Shown: positions 47,109 to 56,493 of the stretch, piece after piece | Layout: each line of letters begins with the position of its first letter | Position numbering within the stretch: position 1 is the first letter of the stretch | DNA from: Symbiodinium natans | Lineage: Eukaryota; Sar; Dinophyceae; Suessiales; Symbiodiniaceae | Direction: 5' to 3' | Assembly (NCBI GenBank): GCA_905221605.1 | Contig: CAJNDS010002256.1 | Coordinates: 136,571-200,570, forward strand | DNA: 64,000 bases | Notes under the pieces: model-generated | The model's database searches: none | Told to the model about the DNA's origin: nothing | The model's input: the letters and a program-made list of their open reading frames with translations, nothing else | Translations under genes and position numbers: made by a program

Positions 47109-49275
47109 ATGGCCCCTGCTGCGAGCGTGCCCTGCCTGGACAGTCTGCACCTTCCCCCCCGCGGTGACGTGGGCCACACTGCGACTCGTCATGTTGGGGC
47201 TTCGCTGGGCAGTGCGGTTGCGACAAATGTGCCTTCTTCTTCACCGGCGCCGGGTTCGTCCAGGACCCCTGCAACAAGAAGGTCGAGACCACCTAAGGAG
47301 GAGCCCAAGCCCGAGGAGAGATCGAGGTCCAGGACGCCGGCGAGAACAAGGAGCCGGGGGAAGGACGACTCGGTCGATCCCGGCGTCCCGGCAGTGGGTC
47401 AGAACTTTGACCTCTCCGCGTCGGGCTTCACGCAGAAGGTCTACGAACCAGGCCCCCTCAGAGACCTCCAGCTCAAAGGAGGCCCGCGCATGTTGCGCTG
47501 GCAGGGCGGGCCGAACCTCGCCGAACACAGCTCCAAGGCGCTTTTCATGGAGGCGGGTCAGAGATACCAGAAAGGCCTGCGTATGGGACCGTGCAACCTG
47601 CTTGAAGATGAAGGAGGTCGCAAAGGCCCCGGAGACACTTGGCGAAACCCCGGATCAGGGCTATGGGCTTGCTTTGGGCCATCAAACCGCGCCGCTCTCC
47701 AGGTTAATGGGAAGGGTGGAAGCCACCGAAAGCTACCAGACTTCACGGACGCCCTCAGGAAGCTGGGGGATGACCGCAAGCTCAAGGCTACTTTGGGCCC
47801 ATCGCCAGCATTGTTCGCGGGGCCCAGCGTCACATCGCGAGCTACGCCTTCGCCGGCTACCAGAACACGGCCGCCCTTAGGAGAAGCATGCAGGCATTTG
47901 GCCACCAAAGGTGCTAAGTTCAACAAGGCCCTCGACGTCGCCCGCAACAAGGAGGCCTTGGCCGAGGCCGTGCGGATCCTCGAGGGTAAGTTCTTTGCGG
48001 ACTCCAACAAGGCGCCTCAGGCACGCAAGGAAGCCGACGTCCTGGAGTTGATGACTGCCATCGCCTCAGGAGGTCATGCCTTCCCGCTTACTCCGAAAAG
48101 CGTGATTGAGTTCGGGGCAACCCTGCTGAGCGCCGGGTACAAGTCGGCGGAACAGTACTTGGGGGCCCTCAAGCTGGCGCATGTGGAGCGAGACTTCCCG
48201 ATCTCGCTCGCCGGCCCTCAAAAGGACCTTTGACATCACAAAGCGGGCCTTGGGCAGGGACAAGGCGAAGGCCAACAGGGCGCCCGAGTTCCAGGTGGAA
48301 GACTTCCCGATCGATGCGGCGGTCCACGACCTCGTCGTCGGGGAGCTGGCTTTCCCGACCTTCACCTACTGCCTTGCCCTGGCCTTCATGCTTCGACTAT
48401 GTGAACTTGTGCTGCTGACCTGGGAAGACCTCGAGTGGGATGATCGAAAGGTCACGCTGCGCATCAAGAAGTCCAAGACCGACCAAGCAGGCAAAGGAGT
48501 CAGGCGCACGCTGGGCTGCACGTGTCGCTCGTCGCCGGCTACGTGTCCTGTCGAGTTGGTCAAGAATCTCGCGGCGGCTGTAGACAAGGCGTTGCCGGGA
48601 TACCGCAGTGCCAAAGCTTGGGTTGCATGCTCGACGGAAGGCCTCCAGGCTTCGAAGGAGAAGGTGGTGGCCTCGTGGTCAAAGGCAGCGAGCACCCCGC
48701 TCAGGGGGCACAGCCCGCTACGCTCGGGGGCGATGTTCTATGTCAGGGCGGGCCTCTCCATCGCCGAGGTGACCTACTTAGGCAGGTGGCACTCAGACTT
48801 AGTGTTCCAGTACGGTGAAGAGGCCTGGGAAGGGCATCCTATGAACGAAGGGAGCCACCGCCCGGACACCAAGAAGTCAGCAAGCGACAAGCAGCTCCTT
48901 CCGCAGCCCAAAGTGAAGCCGGCTTTGATTGCGGCCGCCTGTGAACCACACACTGCAGAGGAGTCGGCGCCAGCGCAGACGGTCCTCGTCGAAGAGCTTC
49001 AGACTGAGAAACCGAAATGGGTCAGAGCAACGGGGAGATCGAAAGTTGTCCACCTCCTCGGCAAGCATGCCGGGAACTCGTCAGCCTCTTGGAAAACGAA
49101 GTGCGGGTGGCCCTTTGCGAGAGCCTGTCACTTCACTTTGTACTTGAACCCTCCGCCTAGCGTTCCGAAGTGCAAAAGCTGCCGCATGAATTTGGAGAAG
49201 TCCCGCGGCGAGCCAGATGGATTGAGAATTGCGGGAGGCGATGCTTCGCAGAGCAGCATGGGCAGCGCTTTCTGA
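47109..49275 (+). pseudogene. tyrosine recombinase of DIRS-type element, frameshifted
   Basis: An Arg/Ser-rich N-terminal region (SRSRTPARTRSRGKDDS) leads to a SAM-like helical segment (VIEFGATLLSAGYKSAEQYL) in the frame 47109-48233. After a frameshift near 48215 the catalytic part runs in the frame 48190-49275: Arg in LRLCELVLLTWEDL, Lys in IKKSKTDQAGKG, GHSPLRSGAMFYVRAG, and LGRWHSDLVFQYGEEA with the presumed catalytic Tyr. The C-terminal end has CGWPF and KCKSC pairs and reads into repeat B1, stopping at TGA 49273-49275. It would join circular cDNA to the genome. At the HxxR position the residue appears to be Leu (codon 48718-48720), which could inactivate this copy. Confidence 0.8.
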
Positions 49276-49352
49276 ACGCAATGGTCAAAAGAAAGTTGCG
49301 GAGCACTCTGAGGGCGGAGGGCGGGATATATGCAAGCATTTAGCAAGTGCCG
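49219..49352 (+). repeat. split direct repeat B1
   Basis: 134 bases identical to B2 at 49500-49633. It encodes the last residues of the recombinase and shares its final G with the start of A2. Confidence 0.93.
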
Positions 49353-49486
49353 TGAAACGCATGAAATGCGTGAGTGGCATGAGCATGCCTGGGGGGCAGG
49401 GGGGGACTTGCAGCAAGCCTCGCAGCCGAAGGAGCTCGAAGAATGCCCATTAGAGCTCCGAGGGGCTGCTGAAACTTTTTGGGTCC
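49352..49486 (+). repeat. split direct repeat A2
   Basis: 135 bases identical to A1. The B1/A2 junction regenerates the sequence expected at the joined ends of the circular form. Confidence 0.93.
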
Positions 49487-49499
49487 CGCCCGCCCACCC

Positions 49500-49633
49500 G
49501 GATTGAGAATTGCGGGAGGCGATGCTTCGCAGAGCAGCATGGGCAGCGCTTTCTGAACGCAATGGTCAAAAGAAAGTTGCGGAGCACTCTGAGGGCGGAG
49601 GGCGGGATATATGCAAGCATTTAGCAAGTGCCG
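49500..49633 (+). repeat. split direct repeat B2 (right end of element)
   Basis: Identical to B1 and separated from A2 by a 13-base CG-rich spacer (CGCCCGCCCACCC). The right flank continues with AAAGAGAAG. Confidence 0.93.
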
Positions 49634-51973
49634 AAAGAGAAGTGTCGTTTTATTCCGTTATATTTCTCAAGCTTTCAGGGTATCGCAAGTAAAAAGGCCT
49701 GGCAGGCCCATCATTTGTCACGCGCAGCACTGCGCTGGTAGCAGTGACATTATCACGGTACGGCATGCGTGCTCCATGCAAGTTTCGGCTATTTACCCGG
49801 ACCCATGGCCCGGTCCTTATCATGGCACTGGGACAGATGCCCCATGCAACAGATGGGCTGGTGGCACCGGCATTATCCGAATGCGGGCATGCACGCTACA
49901 CGCAACGAAATGTGTTTTTGGCTAGGCCGTAAAACCTCCGTGCTCCAATTGAAGCCCCAAACGGCAAAACGAGGTCTTAATGTGCGGGGGCAGCCTGAAG
50001 ATCCAAAACCGGAAGATCCAACCTGGACTGTAACCAAAGGTGAAATTCCTGCGGCCCAGCAGGGAGACGGTGCGCGGTCTGCATTCAGCTCCATCCAGTT
50101 GCCCTCATTGCTGTCAGTAGACGAAACGCTGAACCTCTGCCTTCATCGTTGCTATGGCTAAGATGCAACGGATAGCTTTAGAGCTGCCAGGAAGCGATTC
50201 TTGGAGTTGCCGACGTATCGGAAACACGGCTCGTGTGGGCGCCTCGGCCAGGATCAGATGACCAGCCTCGAGGCACGAAACTGGCAAATGGTCGGGGTTG
50301 AGGGAAGGTGAGGCGATTGTCGGCTGAGCGCGAAAGCATGCCTCAGCCAAGGAGTTGCTTCAGCTGCAGTCGAACAGGAGCTACTCTTTCGAGGCGGCTC
50401 GACCTTTTTTTCTGTTTCAGGGCACCAAAGCATGGCCCCTCTTGAGTCACTTGAGGGCACTCAACCAAAGACCCTTCAAGCCGCCCTGAGGTGCCTTTCC
50501 AGGCCGAAGTGCCGCGACCCTACTTCTCGACTCCCAGCTTCTACGTGGAGCTGCGCCTCGTCTGCTCCGTTTTTTGATGTCCGCATGCCTTCTACCGCTC
50601 CATTGCCTTGGAATAGCTCATGTCGAATCTCAGGATAGAACATGAAAAATATAACGTCAAATACGATCGCGGATAGCGAATACACGACACCATCACGCAC
50701 TCTCATATATCAAGAATGCTTGTTGCGAGGTCCTCCGCTGTGCGTGGCAAAATACCCTGAACCGAAATTAGCCGTTTCTAAGTCCGTTTTAAACCTCCAA
50801 AGCCCGAAAAGATCGCTAGGAACTTCCACGAGCCGCTGGCTGGGCGCCTCGGTCTCGCAGCCTACGCCGCCGGGCGTGCAGTTTAGGCACGAGGTTTGGG
50901 TCTGGACGAAGTGTTGTGATGAAGGCTTGTTTCGGCAATTTGGCGCCTTCAGGCAAGCCGGGCGTTCGAGATCCTGGGAATATGCGTAGTCTAGAATGAG
51001 CGGAGAATGCGACGGAACCCGCCTTAATCAACCAAAGCCACGAGAGATTTCAGTCTGGGATGTTTTTAAGCATTGCAACTCCGCAGGCCAGTTCTTGGGC
51101 TATAGTAGCAGCTGAGTGCCCAGACTTCTCTCCCATCCTTTCATGATCGAAGCGGGTCAGCTCCTGAGGCTGCACCGCCCATGCGTGCCGTGCTTGCCGC
51201 GGGCGTTCAGAGCCGCTGCAGAACAGAGTGTGGATTTCGTCTGTAAGTGGTGCCAGGGAGCGTTCTTAAACACTTTGCTGTTTCGCGTGTCGAAGGTCTT
51301 CCACCGTAGTCCACCCATTGCTTTGGCATGTTTCGGCCATGACTTGCCCAACTATCCCCGACTTTGCCAGTAGTTGCGAGTCGCCGCCCCTGTATCGGCG
51401 AATCATGTATGCTGTCGCACTGCAGGCCAGCTGCACATAGGCTAGGTCTTTTGGTCTTTTCTTGGCCAATTCTTTTGGAATTTGCGAAGGTGCAGCTCTC
51501 GCTGGCCGGGCGCCTCCAGCACCATCACCTTTCGCTTCCGCCTGGGCTCCCCCCTACCTGCAAGAGCCGCTCGGTTTTCAGAATGTACGAGGGTCCAGCT
51601 GGGTCCAGCTGCTCCTCGTTTTGCAGGACATGTTGTGGGGGGGGGGGGGTTGGTGCGTCTTCGCGCGAAACCAATCCGTGACCTTTGTCATCGTCGCGAG
51701 CCATTGCTTCGGTACCCCAGGAGCCACTTTTTTTTTGCAGTATTTTGAGCTGTTCCTGGCCTTGAAGATCTGAGGACAGCGTCCTCGTAATCCAGGCAGA
51801 CGGCTTCGGCCTGCGGCTTTTCTGCCCGCTGCTTTCGGAGCGAAGCATTGCGAATAAAGTACTGTGCCCATCCAGGTTGCCCGAAAAGCAAGTGTTTCAT
51901 TCAGCACAGTCGCTGCTGTTGTAGCCGCCGGCTAGTAACAGTAGGGCACAACCCTGTGTCTTTGGGTTTCTAG
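49634..51973. other. non-coding stretch after the DIRS-type element
   Basis: No supported exon. A frame at 50860-50990 reads somewhat like protein on either strand. A poly-G tract (11 bases) lies at 51638-51648 and a T-run at 51727. Confidence 0.4.
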
Positions 51974-52087
51974 GAGCTGCGGCCGCCTGAGTTCGGCTTC
52001 GGTGCGACGCGAGCGCTGACGCCTGGCACGGCTTGCGCCCAGGGCTGCACGGTCTTGCAAGCCATCGCGGACGTGAAACGACAGCAG
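51974..52087 (+). CDS. probable exon of repeated surface-type domain
   Basis: A GGGTTTCTAG acceptor at 51973 precedes ELRPPEFGFGATRALTPGTA and CAQGCTVLQAIADVKRQQ, ending at CAGCAG|GTTTCTG. The 'PEFGFG' start resembles the exons at 35604 and near 62191. The next exon candidate in the same reading phase starts only 30 bases later. The family is unknown; probably part of the same large + strand gene. Confidence 0.48.
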
Positions 52088-52117
52088 GTTTCTGATGATC
52101 TCACATGATTGCTGTAG

Positions 52118-52303
52118 GTGAAGCTGGAGCTCTTGGGCTTGGGGGCCTCCCTGCGTGGCGTCCCTTTGACTATTCTGGGGGTTCAGTCTTCCACCAAGCT
52201 GGTGCAGTTAAAGTTAAGGCTGGTTGCCAGTCTTGAATCATCGCTGCCATATCATGCGCTTTCCCCTCTAAATCTAAGGCTTGCTCCCGCGCCAGGGCCT
52301 TGA
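52118..52303 (+). CDS. probable exon, unknown domain
   Basis: After GATTGCTGTAG at 52117 the frame reads VKLELLGLGASLRGVPLTIL and GVQSSTKLVQLKLRLVAS. These are clear alternating hydrophobics typical of beta strands. The frame stays open to TGA at 52301-52303, but the exon likely ends earlier (no definite donor). It would join the previous exon in phase if the 30-base gap is an intron. Confidence 0.45.
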   Translation: MKLELLGLGASLRGVPLTILGVQSSTKLVQLKLRLVASLESSLPYHALSPLNLRLAPAPGP

Positions 52304-52491
52304 GACCGGAAGCTACGCGCTGAGCGGACAAGGCAGAGCCGGGATGTTCGCGGATCGGGGATAGGCGGCCCGTGATGTGCAGCGCGGATCTCCCAGTGCA
52401 CGCCTGGGGCTGCAGAATGCCTTGCAGGCTCAAATCCACTCGAGCCGATTGGCTTCGTTGCGTCTCAGCAAGAATAGGTTGTGGGTTGCAG

Positions 52492-52598
52492 GTGGCTGTG
52501 TCGCCGAGCCCTCTCCCAAACAGGTGAACTGGACCATCCGCACGTATCGCAATGTCTCAGGAGGACCGTTTCCCGGCCTGATTCCGGCAGAAGAGTAA
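52492..52598 (+). CDS. possible exon, unknown
   Basis: Following GGGTTGCAG the frame reads GCVAEPSPKQVNWTIRTYRN and VSGGPFPGLIPAEE before TAA. A second acceptor (CCCAAACAG at 52523) could instead start the exon at the Val of VNWTIRTYRN, giving a shorter exon. It looks like an extracellular segment with an N-glycosylation-type NVS. Confidence 0.42.
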
Positions 52599-53085
52599 AA
52601 CATGAGTAAAAACCAAGCTTCATTTCCTGTAAGCAGGAGAGTTCTGGACCGGATCCGTCCTCGACGCTCCGGCTCTGGCCCCTGGATGCGCGCTGAGTGC
52701 CAAGCTCCCCTTTGCTGCATTGCTGGAGACGTCGTCGTTTGACACGCGGCCACGGCGAATGAATCAGGCAAGGCGCGCTCGTTGTCAAGCGGAGGGTTTG
52801 GTTTGTCTGGGTATCTTACATTTTGCTTCTGTGGGCTTTGTCTTTTTTTGTTGGGCACGCGCACACGCATGCGGGCACACACCAGCTCTCGTGACACGAA
52901 CATTCACGCACAGACCCCACGCCCACCCACGCGCGCACTCAACAAGAACATACACAGTATTCAGAGCATTCCCCATCTGATAACCACTGCACGCGCACAC
53001 CAAGTTCGATCATCATGACACTCATGCCTATGCCACTCGACTCGATTGTAGTGGATTCATGTGGATTCCTTGACACTCCTCACAG

Positions 53086-53200
53086 GTGGTCCTGGCCTTC
53101 CAGCTGCCAGAAGAAGTCGCAAAGGGCACTGCGCTTCGGGTGCACATGCCTGTCGGCTATGCGGTGGCTTGGAAAAAGGAAGTCCCGGGCCCTTCTTGTC
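53086..53200 (+). CDS. probable exon of the large surface-type protein
   Basis: A CACTCCTCACAG acceptor at 53085 precedes VVLAFQLPEEVAKGTALRVH and MPVGYAVAWKKEVPGPS, a well-formed pair of beta strands. The frame ends at TGA around 53236; the donor is uncertain (candidates at GCG|GTGGCT and further right). It is the last host exon candidate before the Penelope-like element. Confidence 0.5.
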
Positions 53201-54263
53201 AGAGATACTCTTTGTGGGCGCGATCGGGCTGGTGATTCGACTGGGCACTTTTCAGAGGCATTTGTGGTTGTTCTTTTTTGCGGCTTCCTTCTCCATCTCT
53301 TCCTCTCTATTCCGCTACCCCGCTAGCTGGCCCGCTTTCACTCCGTCTCCCGCGCTCTCCTGTCTCCACTTGTTGACTTGTTTGGATGCAAACTATCTTG
53401 ACATTATGGGCTGGTTGCGTGCAAGAGTGCTGGTACTCGTAGGTATTTCTACGGTGCAGTACGCAGTAGAGGCGAGGGCGTGCTCAGGTCAATGCCGACT
53501 GTCTCGGAGACATCGTCCCTGCAAACTTGCTGTCAGCCACCAACTACAGTCCTTTGGCCACACTGAGCCTCATGGAGCCTTGAAACCGCATCTTTAGAAT
53601 TTCTGTTGAAGGGCTTGTTTGGTTGTTCTGCCCAGGTGTTGTGCACATCAGCCGCTGCCTCGGGTCCACGAGTACGGAACTCATCTTGGCTGAGGCCAGA
53701 TGCTTGGAAAGCGTAGAAAGCGCCAGACAGGGGGGAGATGTGTTTTTGGGACCGGGCTTGCCAGGGCCTTTTGCCAGCCACGTACGCCTTCGGTCTGGGA
53801 ATCCAGCTGCTGATCTGAAGCTGGGAAGCGGCAGGGTTTCTTTCGCTTCTAGGGACACAAAGGGACAAGTCACAGCCTGTCTAACAGCCTGAGGCCCTGT
53901 CACGCAGAACTAGGCGTGCTTGTTGTTGTATTGCAGAGCCTGCCTCAAATCACTGGACTTTTGGTGAGAATGTAACAGGCCTCGAGGTATGTGTACTAGG
54001 ATATCATCGAGGATAGTCAGCTCGTACGGCCGAAGCCGCCTTCTGCAGCTGTTCAGGGTCTTAAGGTCTTAACCGCTCAGAGCTCGCAAGGAACGCAGCG
54101 ACTCAGCCGCGCTTGAACTGGTGGAGCTTGGAGATGGACATCTACACCTCGAGCGCTCTGCAGGGGAAGCCCGGCGGAGTAGAGTTCTGTTGGGTAAGGT
54201 TGGGTGATGTTGGGTGATGTTGGGTGATGTTGGGCAATGTTGGGTTGTGCGGGGTTGGGTGGT
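53201..54263. other. non-coding stretch with TTGGGTGATG tandem repeat
   Basis: Likely intron. A frame near 53640-53830 is weakly protein-like. At 54190-54262 a TTGGGTGATG unit is repeated four to five times with decay, directly against the left end of the Penelope-like element. Confidence 0.45.
54190..54262. repeat. (TTGGGTGATG)n tandem repeat
   Basis: Ten-base units, at first exact and then degenerate (TTGGGCAATG, TTGGGTTGTG), ending at the TG run where the pseudo-LTR begins. Confidence 0.85.
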
Positions 54264-54564
54264 TGTGTGTGTGCACAAAACCCTGTTGGACCAAGGGTCG
54301 GAGCAAATCACATCAGTCGTTTTGAATTCATTTAAGATGTACGCAGGGGGCCGCTCCACCCACTGTTATAGGGGGCGGCCAACGAAGAGCCTAACAGTGT
54401 GGTGCTGAAAACGTACCTGCAAATTCGAGCGTGCTTGGGCTTGGCAGAGCAGCTGGCAGCTCATAAACTGGGAGTGTGCTTGGGCTTAGCATAGCAGCTG
54501 GCAGCTCCACCATGGACGATATTTCTGCCTTCCCCTACATGTGTAGGGAGATCCCGAAGTGTGT
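54264..54564 (+). repeat. left pseudo-LTR of Penelope-like element
   Basis: 301 bases starting in (TG)5 and ending GAAGTGTGT. It is identical to 60451-60749 except for an extra TA at about 54366. It contains a hairpin (CACTGTTA...TAACAGTG, about 54358-54397) and an internal imperfect ~45-base duplication (GTGCTTGGGCTT...GCAGCTGGCAGCT, about 54429-54512). Confidence 0.92.
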
Positions 54565-55249
54565 TTCGGCAATGCTTCCGTATGCGGTCATTGTCGTGAG
54601 CCCTTGGAGGGCGCCCAACAACAAAAACAAAAAAGTCACAGGCCTGATGATGTTCAGTTCATATCTGTGGTGCAAAGAGGAGAAGTCAACAAAAAGCATT
54701 GGTGAACTGTCACCGTTCAATGGCCGCAGACATTCTCGATGCGGATGTGTTGTCGAGTTGCAAGCTCTTGGTGGCGGCTTAACATAATGGGGACAAGTCT
54801 ACGCCAAGTTCTTCTTGCAGGGTGTGCAAAATTGTTGGTGGAAGACGTCAATTGATGCCTTGAGCAACTATCTTGCCCTGAGCAACTATCAGCTGCGAGC
54901 AACCGGTTTTTGCTTCGAGCAACCAGTCGATGGCTTACATTTACATTGATTTTACAGCACTTTTACACTTCCACACCGTGCAGCCCCCGAAAATGGTAAA
55001 AACTGCTTGACAAAAGCCAGGTCAAAGAAATGTGTGTGCTGAGGTTTCGGTGTATAGAACCAGGAACCGTTTGTCACCTTTTGTTTTTTGGTTATGCTGC
55101 CACTGTCTGCAACCTGGTTCGTGAGAAGGCCAGGCCTGTAGCTTGCATGTTCCTTGGTCAGGCTTTCGCTTGTTGAGTGCCTTGTGGCGCGAACACACAC
55201 ACTCACATGCACACCGAGAGGTTTTGGATTAAGGTATTCCAATCCTCCT
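54565..55249 (+). other. 5' untranslated region of the Penelope-like element
   Basis: No coding frame of note. At 54861-54926 a GAGCAAC motif recurs four times at 17-21 base spacing. The rest is unremarkable. Confidence 0.5.
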
Positions 55250-56332
55250 ATGAGCATGGATGTTCCTCCTGGAATTTGGCATGTGCCAAGCTTCCGAAGT
55301 TGCAGAACTATTACATCTATGCCTTCGCCCATGAACAAGTTGCAGTACAATCAGCAAGATGTAGCAAGCGGCTGCGTTGGGGCTGGTGTCAATTGTGCTA
55401 CGAGAAGCAATGTCAATGTACAAAGTTGTGCCAGCTGGAATGATGGTGCGCCGCGGTCAAAGAGCATGCCTTTCCCAATTCTTCGTGCAAACTTGGAAGA
55501 AAGAAAAACACCGCCTCATCATGCTCATGTGCAAGCACTGCGTGAGAATGCAGCAGCTGATGCTGAAACCTGTTCGACATCCCGCCACACGAAGCGCAAG
55601 ATCACATACCGGCCGGCTGGCCCGCTGCCTTTGCAACAACACAGTGGAGCGGCGAAGCCTTCCCCCTTTGTGCTTCCGAAGCAACTACAATGGGGTTCGC
55701 AGCTTTGGGTTCCTGAAGCCGAGTGTTTGCGGAGATTATTGTTGTCAAAGGCTCGCGAGTTGAACTTGGATGTAGAAAAACTGGCAAATTCTGAAGCTGT
55801 GAAAGAGTGCGCGCAACTTCTACATGCTTCTGGTATGGGCACGTCCGACATTGGGCCATTCAGTTTGGTATCGCATCGCTCGGATGATATTGCTCAGACC
55901 GCCAAACTTCTAGTTTTTGAGTCACGTTTGTTGAAGAGCAGATGTGGTCGGGAAGTTTCTTCTCAAACATGGAGCCTTCCCCGCAGTTTCTTTGCATTTG
56001 GGGTATCTGTCCAGGAGTTTTGTCGCATTGTTTCCGAAGGTGAAATTTCCCCTTCGCGAGTTACTGGTTGTTTCGTTTCGTGGGGGTGTCGACAAGAGTT
56101 GACACCGATGGCCAACCTTTTGCATCATGTAGCTCAGGACCTTACAGGTTTGGCCCAGTGCCTTATTTTCGGTACTTGTTCCCGGCCTCTCGTTCTTGAA
56201 AAGGAGGCGGAAAGGAGGCAGCGCAGAGATGGCAACCTGAATTCTGAACAAAATCAGTTATTCAAACGAATCGTCATCAATTTCGAGTTCTACCAGCTAG
56301 AGGGCTTCGCCTTGAAGTTGGACGATGCCTGA
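55250..56332 (+). CDS. ORF1 of Penelope-like element, unknown function
   Basis: The frame runs from ATG at 55250 (a second ATG at 55256) to TGA at 56330-56332, about 360 codons. It remains open upstream to 55154 with no ATG, so 55250 is the best start. I recognise no domain. Visible features are a Ser/Cys-rich N-terminal third, a middle with LQWGSQLWVPEAECLRRLLL and helical KARELNLDVEKLANSEAVKE, then FFAFGVSVQEFCRIVSEGEI, and a basic end with EKEAERRQRRDG. No membrane segment or signal peptide. Its position between pseudo-LTR and ORF2, uninterrupted length and strand suggest it belongs to the element. It might be an accessory or Gag-like protein, but nothing in the sequence proves it. Confidence 0.6.
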   Translation: MSMDVPPGIWHVPSFRSCRTITSMPSPMNKLQYNQQDVASGCVGAGVNCATRSNVNVQSCASWNDGAPRSKSMPFPILRANLEERKTPPHHAHVQALRENAAADAETCSTSRHTKRKITYRPAGPLPLQQHSGAAKPSPFVLPKQLQWGSQLWVPEAECLRRLLLSKARELNLDVEKLANSEAVKECAQLLHASGMGTSDIGPFSLVSHRSDDIAQTAKLLVFESRLLKSRCGREVSSQTWSLPRSFFAFGVSVQEFCRIVSEGEISPSRVTGCFVSWGCRQELTPMANLLHHVAQDLTGLAQCLIFGTCSRPLVLEKEAERRQRRDGNLNSEQNQLFKRIVINFEFYQLEGFALKLDDA

Positions 56333-56493
56333 AGTTGACCCACTGCAAAAAAGCGCTTGTGCGCAAAATAGAGGTGCGTGCTGCTTCTGTTTAATGTCCG
56401 CTGCTGTTGTGCACCTGTGAGTTGAGTTGTGTTGTCCTTTCAGATTTGGCTTGTTGCGCAGTCTACTCCGGTCCTCGCCTCCATAGTTGCCAG

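Larger units (their letters stand above)
42010..49633 (+). mobile_element. DIRS-type (Ngaro/PAT-like) tyrosine-recombinase retroelement, full length
   Basis: The 7.6-kb element has split direct repeats in the order A1 (42010-42144), internal region, B1 (49219-49352), A2 (49352-49486), B2 (49500-49633). A1/A2 are identical over 135 bases and B1/B2 over 134 bases. This arrangement is the signature of Ngaro and PAT elements, which integrate by tyrosine recombinase through a circular intermediate and make no target-site duplication; none is seen here. Internal coding regions in order are Gag with zinc knuckle, methyltransferase-like domain, RT, RNase H and tyrosine recombinase, all on the + strand. 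The coding frame shifts about eight times, so this copy is either defective or carries indel errors from sequencing. It lies between host exon candidates at 40.2 and 52.0 kb in sense orientation. Confidence 0.92.

Noticed and set aside
46936-47880. Arg-rich 314-codon frame inside the DIRS-type element
   Set aside because: Overlaps the recombinase N-terminal frame, which has the expected helical and RS features; this one is a GC-rich shadow.
42010-49633. Interpretation as an LTR (Gypsy/Copia) element
   Set aside because: No aspartic protease or DDE integrase is visible; a tyrosine recombinase and split A1-B1-A2-B2 repeats are present instead.
54264-54564. Hammerhead ribozyme in the pseudo-LTR, as found in many Penelope-like elements
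   Set aside because: I looked for a CTGATGA box followed by GAAA on both strands; only a partial CTGATG on the minus strand is present without the rest of the core.
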